This document shows positions 1 through 5,238 of a DNA stretch of 15,142 nt, piece after piece; the first letter of the stretch is position 1; each line of letters starts with the position of its first letter. The notes below the pieces were generated by a model. It was not told where the DNA came from. It saw only the letters and a program-made list of their open reading frames with translations, and searched no databases. A program made the translations under genes and the position numbers. Origin of the DNA: Pseudarthrobacter sp. (GTDB lineage Bacteria > Actinomycetota > Actinomycetes > Actinomycetales > Micrococcaceae); contig JABFWC010000224.1 in assembly GCA_013362385.1 (NCBI GenBank), forward strand, positions 1 through 15,142, read 5' to 3'.

Positions 1-36
1 GATTGATGCCGGTCGGATGAGATCCTGGCCCTGGCG

Positions 37-240
37 CCTAACCCACCTGTGCCCACAGTGGATTCAACCCCTGCCGCCTAACTCCGCTGGCAAGGTAGAG
101 CGTAGGGTAGGCGCGTTAGGTAAGCACCGGTAGTGAGTACTCGCTTTTTCCGCATGTCCTACGTAGGGAATGAGGGGCTTTCGCTGGAGTTAGGGGTGGA
201 GGGCACCGCAGAATTGCGCGTTAGGTGCATTAGGGGTTTG
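37..240. repeat. Cluster of CCTAAC/GTTAGG boxes in the intergenic region
   Basis: The first 272 bases hold no convincing gene. They contain five exact CCTAAC hexamers counted on both strands: 37-42 and 77-82 on the plus strand, and 115-120, 189-194 and 220-225 on the minus strand. An ATTAGG variant lies at 229-234. Two minus-strand copies share an 11-base core GCGCGTTAGGT (111-121 and 216-226), and the plus copies are preceded by GCGC or CCGC. A further copy in the same style, GCGCCTAACC, lies at 1119-1128 upstream of the GH16 gene. The spacing is irregular, so this is not a tandem array. Repeated binding sites for a regulator are a plausible reading, but the regulator and its target are unknown; the target could be a gene left of the window. 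Confidence 0.5.
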
Positions 241-243
241 AGG

Positions 244-266
244 CCTTGCTGAGGCCCTTGCTGAGG
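244..266. repeat. Short tandem direct repeat, two copies
   Basis: CCTTGCTGAGG occurs at 244-254 and again at 256-266, a 12-base period. It sits just beyond the stop codon of the leftward GH16 gene. No clear terminator hairpin with a T run is visible here. Confidence 0.5.
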
Positions 267-272
267 GATGAG

Positions 273-1001
273 TCAGCCTGCGGCCGAATAGACGCGGACC
301 CAGTCCACCCGCATCTCACCGGGCCCGTTGGGGGTCCCATCAGGAAACCAGTCCAGCTGCAACGTTTGGTGCATTGAGCCGGGCGGCTGGTGCTCAGGAT
401 CGTGGTCCTCAAACCACTTCACCCCGTCCACGTAGCCGGTGATGCCACTGGGAGACCAATCAACGGCGTAATTATGAAACTGGGTGACGTCCAAGGCCCT
501 GGAAGTGGATGTCTTCGAGTCCTCACAACCAAAGTGGTGGAAGAAATTGACGGCGTTCCAGTCGCCTGTGGTCTCCGCGTAGTCAACTTCCCCGTCACAC
601 GGCCAGTTCCCGCTGTCCGGCCAGAGTATTGAGACCATATGGTACTCATCGTCGCCGGAAGCCGCTGCGCGGACCTCCCAGCGGCCATACTGCTGGAGTC
701 CGAACTTGGCGCGCATCCCGGCGGATGTACCGTTCGAGGTTCCGGTGATGACCAGTTTTGAACCGTCTACTGCTACCTGCCCCGGACTGCGGATGCCCTT
801 CCCGGCGTGTCCGGCGCTGTCGTACACCGACCACTTGGTTGCGTCCGGAGCACCGACGTAGTTGAACTCGTCGCCGTCGACAGGCGTACCCCAGTCCAGG
901 TTTGCCGCGGCGGAGTCCGTCGTTTGCCCGGCTGGGGCCATGGGGGCCGAGCAGCCGGCGAGGAAAATCGCCGCCGTGCCAAGGGCAATGAGCCTGCGCA
1001 T
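273..1001 (-). CDS. Secreted glycoside hydrolase family 16 lipoprotein
   Basis: This 242-residue protein has a lipoprotein signal: a short basic N-terminus (MRR), a hydrophobic stretch and a lipobox LAGC with the acceptor cysteine at residue 17. It should therefore be exported and tethered to the outer face of the membrane. The rest resembles a GH16 beta-jellyroll domain. The family's catalytic signature ExDxxE is present as EVDYAE with E138 (nucleophile), D140 and E143 (acid/base). Aromatic residues nearby (W127, W133, W148) are typical of the sugar-binding cleft. GH16 enzymes cut beta-1,3 or beta-1,3/1,4 glucans and related galactans; the substrate here cannot be told from sequence. Length suits a single catalytic domain without a carbohydrate-binding module. 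The ATG at 1001 has no Shine-Dalgarno but a TATTAT box 7 nt upstream, suggesting a leaderless transcript. It appears monocistronic. Confidence 0.88.
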   Translation of the reverse strand: MRRLIALGTAAIFLAGCSAPMAPAGQTTDSAAANLDWGTPVDGDEFNYVGAPDATKWSVYDSAGHAGKGIRSPGQVAVDGSKLVITGTSNGTSAGMRAKFGLQQYGRWEVRAAASGDDEYHMVSILWPDSGNWPCDGEVDYAETTGDWNAVNFFHHFGCEDSKTSTSRALDVTQFHNYAVDWSPSGITGYVDGVKWFEDHDPEHQPPGSMHQTLQLDWFPDGTPNGPGEMRVDWVRVYSAAG

Positions 1002-1008
1002 GTGTCAG

Positions 1009-1014
1009 ATAATA
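1009..1014 (-). promoter_or_regulatory. Candidate -10 box for the GH16 gene (leaderless)
   Basis: On the minus strand TATTAT ends 7 nt before the ATG at 1001, so transcription would start at or next to the start codon. No good -35 hexamer is visible at the usual distance. Confidence 0.45.
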
Positions 1015-1076
1015 GGCCCTGGGACCGCCTCCGGATACACAGGGGTACCAGGGCCGTGCGGCTCTGCAGTGCCTTG

Positions 1077-1085
1077 TTATCCACA
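1077..1085 (+). promoter_or_regulatory. Perfect DnaA box TTATCCACA
   Basis: An exact match to the consensus DnaA box lies between the GH16 gene and rpsF. It is the first of three exact matches in the window; the other two are in the dnaB upstream region. Only about 0.1 exact matches would be expected by chance in 15 kb under even base composition. It could let DnaA influence rpsF or GH16 transcription, or be incidental. Confidence 0.5.
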
Positions 1086-1167
1086 TAGCCGCCCGTAGCT
1101 GCCCGCGGCCGGCATCATGCGCCTAACCTTGAGCCAAGCGCGAATCGCCTATCGGGTCCAAATGCAC

Positions 1168-1173
1168 TAGGAT
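1168..1173 (+). promoter_or_regulatory. Possible -10 box of the rpsF operon
   Basis: TAGGAT is the best -10-like hexamer upstream of rpsF, and would give a leader of roughly 110 nt that includes the hairpin at 1239-1283. No matching -35 box is seen 16-18 nt upstream, so the assignment is tentative. Confidence 0.25.
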
Positions 1174-1238
1174 ATTGAAGTCTGTGCTGCGTCCTGCCTC
1201 CGTTCCGGCGGCAAGGCATGGCACGGAATCGCAAATGA

Positions 1239-1283
1239 ACCTCCTGTTACGGAAATGCCGTAACCGCTTAGCCCAAAGGAGGT
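1239..1283 (+). promoter_or_regulatory. rpsF leader hairpin that can mask the Shine-Dalgarno
   Basis: ACCTCCT at 1239-1245 is an exact reverse complement of AGGAGGT at 1277-1283, which is the Shine-Dalgarno of rpsF. Directly inside it, GTTACGG (1246-1252) pairs exactly with CCGTAAC (1258-1264) around the loop AAATG. The two stems stack without a gap on the 5' side and are separated by a 12-nt bulge on the 3' side (1265-1276). A CCG triplet lies at 1264-1266, at the stem/bulge junction. Leader motifs upstream of rpsF that bind the S6:S18 complex and use a CCG element are known in many bacteria. This structure is consistent with that kind of feedback control, but I have not matched it to the published consensus. 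Confidence 0.6.
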
Positions 1284-1293
1284 GGGTTCACAT

Positions 1294-1599
1294 ATGCGTC
1301 CTTACGAATTGATGGTAATCATCGACCCCGAGGTCGAAGAGCGTACCGTTGAGCCGTCGCTTCAGAAGTTCCTGAACGTCATCACCAACGATGGTGGAAC
1401 CATCGAAAAGGTTGACATCTGGGGCCGTCGCCGTCTGGCTTACGACATCAAGAAGAAGTCCGAAGGTATCTACGCCGTGGTGAACTTCACCGCCAAGCCG
1501 GAAACCGCCAAGGAACTTGACCGCCAGCTGTCTCTTAACGAGACCATCATGCGCACCAAGATCACCCGCCCCGAAGAGCAGAAGGTTGTTGCTGAGTAA
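1294..1599 (+). CDS. rpsF: 30S ribosomal protein S6
   Basis: S6 is a small-subunit protein of the platform, where it binds 16S rRNA together with S18. The 101-residue product begins [16 protein letters not shown], the standard actinobacterial S6 start, and keeps the conserved [18 protein letters not shown] segment of the ferredoxin-like fold near residues 47-64. The reading frame continues upstream to a GTG at 1282, but that codon overlaps the Shine-Dalgarno AAAGGAGG (1275-1282). The ATG at 1294, 11 nt beyond it, is the correct start. It is the first gene of rpsF-ssb-rpsR-rplI. The hairpin at 1239-1283 can hide its ribosome binding site, which suggests translational autoregulation of the operon. 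Confidence 0.97.
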   Translation: MRPYELMVIIDPEVEERTVEPSLQKFLNVITNDGGTIEKVDIWGRRRLAYDIKKKSEGIYAVVNFTAKPETAKELDRQLSLNETIMRTKITRPEEQKVVAE

Positions 1600-1671
1600 T
1601 TCAGCACCGTCTTCATTCTTTACCCCGCAGGAAACGCACTCTTCACCCAGGATCGAACAAGGAGGCAGTAG

Positions 1672-2247
1672 ATGGCAGGCGAGACCACCATTACGGTCAT
1701 CGGTAACCTCACCAATGACCCGGAATTGCGGTTCACACCGTCCGGTTCGGCAGTAGCGAACTTCACCATCGCTTCCACCCCCCGCACCTTTGATCGCCAG
1801 TCCAACGAGTGGAAGGACGGGGAAACCCTGTTCCTCCGCGCCGCTGTATGGCGTGAAGCAGCCGAAAACGTTGCCGAGTCCCTAACAAAGGGAATGCGCG
1901 TCATCGTGACCGGCCGCCTGAAGAGCCGCTCCTACGAAACAAAAGAAGGCGAAAAGCGCACCGTTATCGAGCTTGAGGTCGACGAAATCGGCCCCAGCCT
2001 GCGCTACGCCAACGCCAAGGTCAACCGCACCCAGCGCTCCGGCGGACAGGGTGGCGGCGGCTTCGGCGGCGGCAACAGCGGCGGTGGCTTCGGAGGCGGC
2101 AACTCTGGTGGAAACCAGGGCGGCAACTCCGGCGGAGGCTGGGGCGGCGGCAACCAGCAGGCTGCACAGGACGATCCCTGGGCCACGCCCGGTGTGTCCA
2201 ACGCAGGCGGCTGGGGCAACGGCCCCGATTCCGAACCTCCCTTCTAA
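1672..2247 (+). CDS. ssb: Single-stranded DNA-binding protein
   Basis: SSB coats single-stranded DNA during replication, repair and recombination and recruits partner enzymes through its C-terminal tip. The 191-residue protein has an N-terminal OB fold (about residues 3-112, with the typical [17 protein letters not shown] opening and [18 protein letters not shown] core). A glycine-rich linker follows (about 124-161) in which FGGGNSGG is repeated. It ends in the acidic tip DSEPPF, a variant of the usual DDEPPF partner-binding tail. ATG at 1672 follows AAGGAGG at 1659-1665. The 72-nt gap after rpsF shows no terminator, so it is likely co-transcribed. This is the main replicative SSB rather than a short paralogue. 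Confidence 0.97.
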   Translation: MAGETTITVIGNLTNDPELRFTPSGSAVANFTIASTPRTFDRQSNEWKDGETLFLRAAVWREAAENVAESLTKGMRVIVTGRLKSRSYETKEGEKRTVIELEVDEIGPSLRYANAKVNRTQRSGGQGGGGFGGGNSGGGFGGGNSGGNQGGNSGGGWGGGNQQAAQDDPWATPGVSNAGGWGNGPDSEPPF

Positions 2248-2281
2248 ACAACCACTAACGGCCCGACGCCGGAATGCCGAA

Positions 2282-2368
2282 GGTGCCGCAAGGCACCCGG
2301 GGCGCTGCCGCCGCCGGACCACCCACCATCCCGTGGATCAATGTCCACGGGCTCCCTAGAATAGGAGC
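2282..2368 (+). promoter_or_regulatory. Three successive hairpins in the ssb-rpsR gap
   Basis: The 127-nt gap between ssb and rpsR holds GGTGCC (2282-2287) pairing with GGCACC (2292-2297) around a GCAA tetraloop. It also holds CCCGTGGA (2330-2337) pairing exactly with TCCACGGG (2344-2351). Last, GCTCC (2351-2355) can pair with GGAGC (2364-2368), which includes the rpsR Shine-Dalgarno. The last two compete for base 2351. No T run follows any of them, so they look like translation or mRNA-processing elements rather than terminators. Confidence 0.5.
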
Positions 2369-2374
2369 TCCACG

Positions 2375-2614
2375 ATGGCTAAGGCTGAACTCCGTAAGCC
2401 CAAACCAAAGTCCAACCCCTTGAAGGCCGCTGACATCACTGTCATCGACTACAAGGACGTAGCATTGCTGCGCAAGTTCATCTCCGACCGCGGCAAGATC
2501 CGCGCCCGTCGCGTCACTGGCGTTACGGTGCAGGAACAGCGCAAGATCGCCCAGGCAATCAAGAACGCCCGCGAAGTTGCTCTGCTGCCTTACTCCGGCG
2601 CTGGCCGCGGCTAA
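2375..2614 (+). CDS. rpsR: 30S ribosomal protein S18 (cysteine-free form)
   Basis: S18 binds S6 on the 30S platform near the mRNA exit. The 79-residue protein carries the diagnostic core [19 protein letters not shown], followed by [31 protein letters not shown]. The N-terminal region where zinc-binding S18 proteins have a CxxC motif reads [18 protein letters not shown], and the whole protein has no cysteine. It is therefore the zinc-independent type, which some actinobacteria carry beside a zinc-binding paralogue. ATG at 2375 follows GGAG at 2364-2367. It is the third gene of the S6 operon, 17 nt before rplI. Confidence 0.96.
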   Translation: MAKAELRKPKPKSNPLKAADITVIDYKDVALLRKFISDRGKIRARRVTGVTVQEQRKIAQAIKNAREVALLPYSGAGRG

Positions 2615-2631
2615 GGAAGGGATTAACTAAC

Positions 2632-3084
2632 ATGGCAAAGCTCATTCTGACCCACGAAGTTACCGGTCTCGGTGCTGCCGGCGATGTTGTCGAGGTCAAG
2701 GACGGTTACGCACGTAACTACCTGCTGCCGCGCAACTTCGCCCTGACCTGGTCGAAGGGTGGCGAGAAGCAGGTTGAGTCCATCAAGGCTGCCCGTGCCG
2801 CCCGCGAGCACGCTTCCCTGGAAGATGCTCAGAAGCAGGCCGCCGCGCTGTCCGCCAAGCCGGTCAAGCTGGTCGTCAAGGCCGGCGAGTCCGGCCGCCT
2901 GTTCGGTACCGTCAAGCAGGGCGACGTCGCCGACGCTGTTGAGGCCGCCGGCCTTGGCAAGATCGACAAGCGCAAGGTTGAACTGCCGGCCCACATCAAG
3001 TCGGTTGGTTCCTACCAGGCCAACGTCCGCCTCCACGCTGACGTTGCCGCCGTGATCGAACTTGACGTGGTTGCCGGAAAGTAA
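2632..3084 (+). CDS. rplI: 50S ribosomal protein L9
   Basis: L9 is an elongated large-subunit protein near the base of the L1 stalk that helps keep the reading frame. The 150-residue length is normal. The N-terminal RNA-binding domain is clear ([22 protein letters not shown], then the [15 protein letters not shown] signature at about residues 23-37). A charged connecting helix (about 42-76) and a C-terminal domain containing [15 protein letters not shown] follow. The start ATG at 2632 follows AAGGAAGGG just after the rpsR stop. It is the last gene of the operon; the terminator at 3102-3141 follows directly. Confidence 0.97.
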   Translation: MAKLILTHEVTGLGAAGDVVEVKDGYARNYLLPRNFALTWSKGGEKQVESIKAARAAREHASLEDAQKQAAALSAKPVKLVVKAGESGRLFGTVKQGDVADAVEAAGLGKIDKRKVELPAHIKSVGSYQANVRLHADVAAVIELDVVAGK

Positions 3085-3101
3085 TTTCCGCACTGCACAT
3101 G

Positions 3102-3141
3102 AAGACCCCCGTTGCCGGTATCCGGCGGCGGGGGTCTTTTT
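3102..3141 (+). terminator. Intrinsic terminator of the rpsF-ssb-rpsR-rplI operon
   Basis: AAGACCCCCG (3102-3111) pairs exactly with CGGGGGTCTT (3129-3138), and GCCGG (3114-3118) with CCGGC (3122-3126) inside it. Five Ts (3137-3141) complete a textbook rho-independent terminator 17 nt after the rplI stop. Confidence 0.93.
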
Positions 3142-3204
3142 GGTTTTCGCGGCGGGCCTCGTCCGGACAAGGCACTGCGGGCGGGAATATCCAGGAGGGC
3201 CGGA

Positions 3205-3245
3205 CAGTTCAGGAGTATAGATGCAAATGCATGTAAACTGAACTG
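3205..3245. promoter_or_regulatory. Operator-like inverted repeats and -10 box before the FMN reductase gene
   Basis: CAGTTCAG (3205-3212) is matched exactly by CTGAACTG (3238-3245). Between them lies the near-palindrome ATGCA-AA-TGCAT (3221-3232). TAAACT at 3234-3239 is a good -10 box, so the inner palindrome would sit just upstream of it, a usual place for a repressor site. AACTG is also directly repeated at 3236-3245. The palindrome style fits MarR-type operators, but no such regulator is encoded in the window. Confidence 0.45.
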
Positions 3246-3266
3246 AACGAAGACCAGGAGAATGTC

Positions 3267-3893
3267 ATGGAAGCCCGCCGCATTGTCGTCCTTTCCGCCG
3301 GACTCGGCGTCCCGTCGTCGAGCCGCCTGCTGGCGGACCAGCTTGCCGCCTCGGCGGAACGGCAGCTGAAGGCTGCCGGCTACGAACCGACGGTGGAGGT
3401 GGTGGAATTGCGGGACCTGGCCGTAGACATCGCCAACAACTTTGTCACCGGCTATGCGGCGCCCCCGCTGGCGGAAGTGATCGCAGCCGTCGAGGGAGCG
3501 GACGGAATCGTTGCCGTGACTCCGGTTTTCAGCGCCTCTTACAGCGGCCTTTTCAAGTCCTTCATTGACGTCCTCGACCCCAAGTCCCTGGACGGCAAGG
3601 CGGTCCTGCTCGGAGCCACCGGAGGCACTGACCGCCACCAAATGGTCCTGGATTACGCGCTGCGGCCGCTCTTCAGCTACCTGCGCACCAGGATGGCGGC
3701 CACGGGCGTCTTCGCGGGGCCGCAGGATTGGGGCACAGCCGACGAGGGCGGGGCATCGCTGGCGGACCGCATCGAACGCGCCGCCGGCGAGTTCAGCAAA
3801 CTCCTTGAAGGGCCGCAGGCCGGACGCAAGGCCGCCCCCATGGAATCCCTGCCATTCGAGCAGTTGCTGGCCGGCATCTCCGGATCCCGCTAG
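3267..3893 (+). CDS. NADPH-dependent FMN reductase (CE1759/MsuE-like)
   Basis: The 208-residue protein has the flavodoxin-like fold of NAD(P)H-dependent FMN reductases, which supply reduced flavin to partner monooxygenases. The phosphate-binding loop lies in GLGVPSSSRLLADQL (about 12-26), followed by the TPVFSASYSGLFKSFID segment (85-101) and the GATGGTDRH loop (116-124). The sequence resembles the FMN reductases that partner luciferase-like monooxygenases (CE1759 family), recognised from memory of the family. No luciferase-like partner gene is in the window, so the electron acceptor is unknown. ATG at 3267 has CCAGGAG 6 nt upstream; an ATG at 3262 is out of frame. Its stop overlaps the stop of the convergent gene by 4 nt (CTAG). 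The inverted repeats at 3205-3245 suggest regulated expression. Confidence 0.85.
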   Translation: MEARRIVVLSAGLGVPSSSRLLADQLAASAERQLKAAGYEPTVEVVELRDLAVDIANNFVTGYAAPPLAEVIAAVEGADGIVAVTPVFSASYSGLFKSFIDVLDPKSLDGKAVLLGATGGTDRHQMVLDYALRPLFSYLRTRMAATGVFAGPQDWGTADEGGASLADRIERAAGEFSKLLEGPQAGRKAAPMESLPFEQLLAGISGSR

Positions 3894-4456
3894 TCATCCA
3901 GCAGGGCGATGAACTCCCGTGCCTGCTTCAGAGTGATGTCCGAGTGCTTGGTCAGCGCGTTCGCGGCGGCCTCGGTGTCACCGCTGCGGGCAAGGGTGCG
4001 GATCCGGCCGTAGATCTCGTCATTGAGCATGTTGCTGCTCACTTCCCGGGTTACGTCGCCCTTGCTTGCGATGGCGCGGTAGCGGTAGGGGAAGCGCTGC
4101 GGTTCGTCGTCATCGTCGTCGGGAGCCGGGACCTCCTCCGGGCTCGTGTACGGCTGCGGGTGGGCTGCCAAGGCGCCCACGGCGTCCCGGGAAGCCCGGA
4201 GCCCCTCTCCGGTGGCCTCGTAGTACAACTTGATGGCTGCCATCGCCTGGCCCTGCGCGATCAGCGCGTATAGCCGGCGGTGTTCATCCTCCGACAACCG
4301 CGCCGCTGCTGCCCGGGCAACTGACTGGGGTGTGGGCGCAGGCTCCGAGGGTGCGGCGCCGCGCATAGCCCTGCGCCTGGCGACGCCGCGGTATGCCAAC
4401 AGGACTGCCGCCAGTGCGCCAAGAAGGATCAGGACCGGGATCACGAGGGATTCCAT
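3890..4456 (-). CDS. Membrane-anchored protein with two ribosomal L7/L12 C-terminal-like repeats
   Basis: The 188-residue reading begins MESLVIPVLILLGALAAVLL, one membrane helix (about 4-23) followed by arginines, so the rest should lie in the cytoplasm. Residues about 53-98 contain LIAQGQAMAAIKLYYEATGE, which resembles the helix-turn of the L7/L12 C-terminal domain (the family pattern is KxxAIKLVREATGLGLKEAKxLV). Residues about 143-188 (EIYGRIRTLARSGDTEAAAN, then ALTKHSDITLKQAREFIALL) look like a second, more divergent copy. A run of five aspartates (112-116 region) lies in the linker. Function is unknown; the L12 fold suggests protein-protein contact, perhaps with translation factors. The frame is open upstream to a GTG at 4570, but the ATG at 4456 precedes the membrane helix and is preferred, though its Shine-Dalgarno is weak. 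Its 5' end faces the DnaA-box region. Confidence 0.7.
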   Translation of the reverse strand: MESLVIPVLILLGALAAVLLAYRGVARRRAMRGAAPSEPAPTPQSVARAAAARLSEDEHRRLYALIAQGQAMAAIKLYYEATGEGLRASRDAVGALAAHPQPYTSPEEVPAPDDDDDEPQRFPYRYRAIASKGDVTREVSSNMLNDEIYGRIRTLARSGDTEAAANALTKHSDITLKQAREFIALLDD

Positions 4457-4611
4457 TTCAGTGCCGTTCTGTGTGCTTCCTGGCCGCGGCCAGGTCCGGG
4501 TAACTTGCCGGGTTTTGCGCCCGGGGAAGATCCTGCAGGCCGCCGCCGGCACCACCGCAGGCAACGGCACCAGCAGTAGATCCCATATCTAGAGCTTAAT
4601 CCAGATCAGGG

Positions 4612-4620
4612 TTATCCACA
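4612..4620 (+). promoter_or_regulatory. Perfect DnaA box TTATCCACA
   Basis: Exact consensus match, the leftmost box of the dnaB upstream cluster and the one nearest the start of the L12-like gene. Confidence 0.6.
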
Positions 4621-4912
4621 GCAATATTCACCGCTTCGCATACACGTCCGCGGGCAGGTCGGAGCCGCTCCCACGGGGGAATATGATGAGCGGCACGGTT
4701 CCTTTTCCCGAGTCACTTGCGCGACGGCACGGGCGGCGCGGGGCCGACGTGTTCCTTCCGGGGCTGTGGATGAAATTCCGGCAAAGAAATATTTACTCCA
4801 CATGCTTGCTGGAACGTTTCCGCAGGTCACCGGGCTCTGGCGGGACAAAGATTTTTTGTTTCCACAGGCTTTCCCACAGTCTGTGCACAAGCTATGCCGC
4901 ATACTGCACAGG

Positions 4913-4930
4913 TTATCCACAGCGCTGTGG
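4913..4930. promoter_or_regulatory. Perfect DnaA box within a 14-bp palindrome
   Basis: TTATCCACA (4913-4921, plus strand) overlaps the exact palindrome CCACAGCGCTGTGG (4917-4930), whose other arm starts a weaker minus-strand box (4926-4934). The two boxes therefore face each other head to head, which could favour cooperative DnaA binding. An A/T-rich patch lies about 50 bases upstream. Confidence 0.6.
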
Positions 4931-5053
4931 AGAGGCTGGCTTTGCTGTTCCGCCAAGGGCGGCTAGCGTAGCGGGGTACCTGTTCTGCAGGGCCTGCGGC
5001 AGGGTTGGACAAGCCCCTTTTCGATGCCCTCGCACTCAGCTTCGGGCGGCTCC

Positions 5054-5082
5054 TGTGGAAAAGCTGTGGATACTGGGGATAA
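5054..5082 (-). promoter_or_regulatory. Three tandem DnaA-box-like sites on one strand
   Basis: TTTTCCACA (5054-5062), GTATCCACA (5065-5073) and TTATCCCCA (5074-5082), read on the minus strand, each differ from TTATCCACA by one base. They start 11 and 9 bases apart, about one helical turn, so bound proteins would sit on the same face. They end 156 bases before the dnaB start. Confidence 0.55.
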
Positions 5083-5238
5083 CTCCATCCGGTCCACTTT
5101 TTCCTGGCTGCTCCGGCACCAATGTCGGAGGGTCCGGGTAGACCTGGACAGGTGGCGAAGCCCGGCGGGCGGAGCTTTGGAACAGGATGGATCACCACCG
5201 TGCCCGCCAGGGCCCGGTACACATGGAGGACGGCAGCT

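Larger units (their letters stand above)
4457..5238. promoter_or_regulatory. 782-bp non-coding region with a cluster of DnaA boxes upstream of dnaB
   Basis: No convincing gene lies between the L12-like gene and dnaB. DnaA-box-like 9-mers are: 4612-4620 plus, TTATCCACA, exact; 4765-4773 minus, TCATCCACA, one mismatch; 4858-4866 plus, GTTTCCACA, two; 4913-4921 plus, TTATCCACA, exact; 4926-4934 minus, CTCTCCACA, two; 5054-5062 minus, TTTTCCACA, one; 5065-5073 minus, GTATCCACA, one; 5074-5082 minus, TTATCCCCA, one. A/T-rich patches at about 4782-4802 and 4845-4862 lie among them, the kind of DNA that unwinds at origins. Nine copies of CCACA/TGTGG fall in under 500 bases. It may titrate DnaA, control dnaB, or be (part of) an origin; the usual actinobacterial oriC is beside dnaA/dnaN, which are not in this window. 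Confidence 0.65.

Noticed and set aside
1282..1293. GTG start for rpsF giving four extra residues
   Set aside because: The GTG overlaps the Shine-Dalgarno; ATG 1294 has correct spacing and matches known S6 starts.
2041..2160. Repetitive GGCGGC-rich stretch as a mobile or CRISPR-like repeat
   Set aside because: It encodes the glycine-rich linker of SSB, with imperfect FGGGNSGG repeats in frame.
1882..2322. Long open frames opposite and beside ssb, rich in alanine and proline
   Set aside because: They are shadows of the glycine-rich linker coding sequence of ssb.
4683..5141. Open frame of 152 codons on the plus strand in the dnaB upstream region
   Set aside because: It is rich in cysteine and arginine, shows no domain, has no good ribosome site and runs through the DnaA boxes; it looks like a chance open frame in GC-rich DNA.
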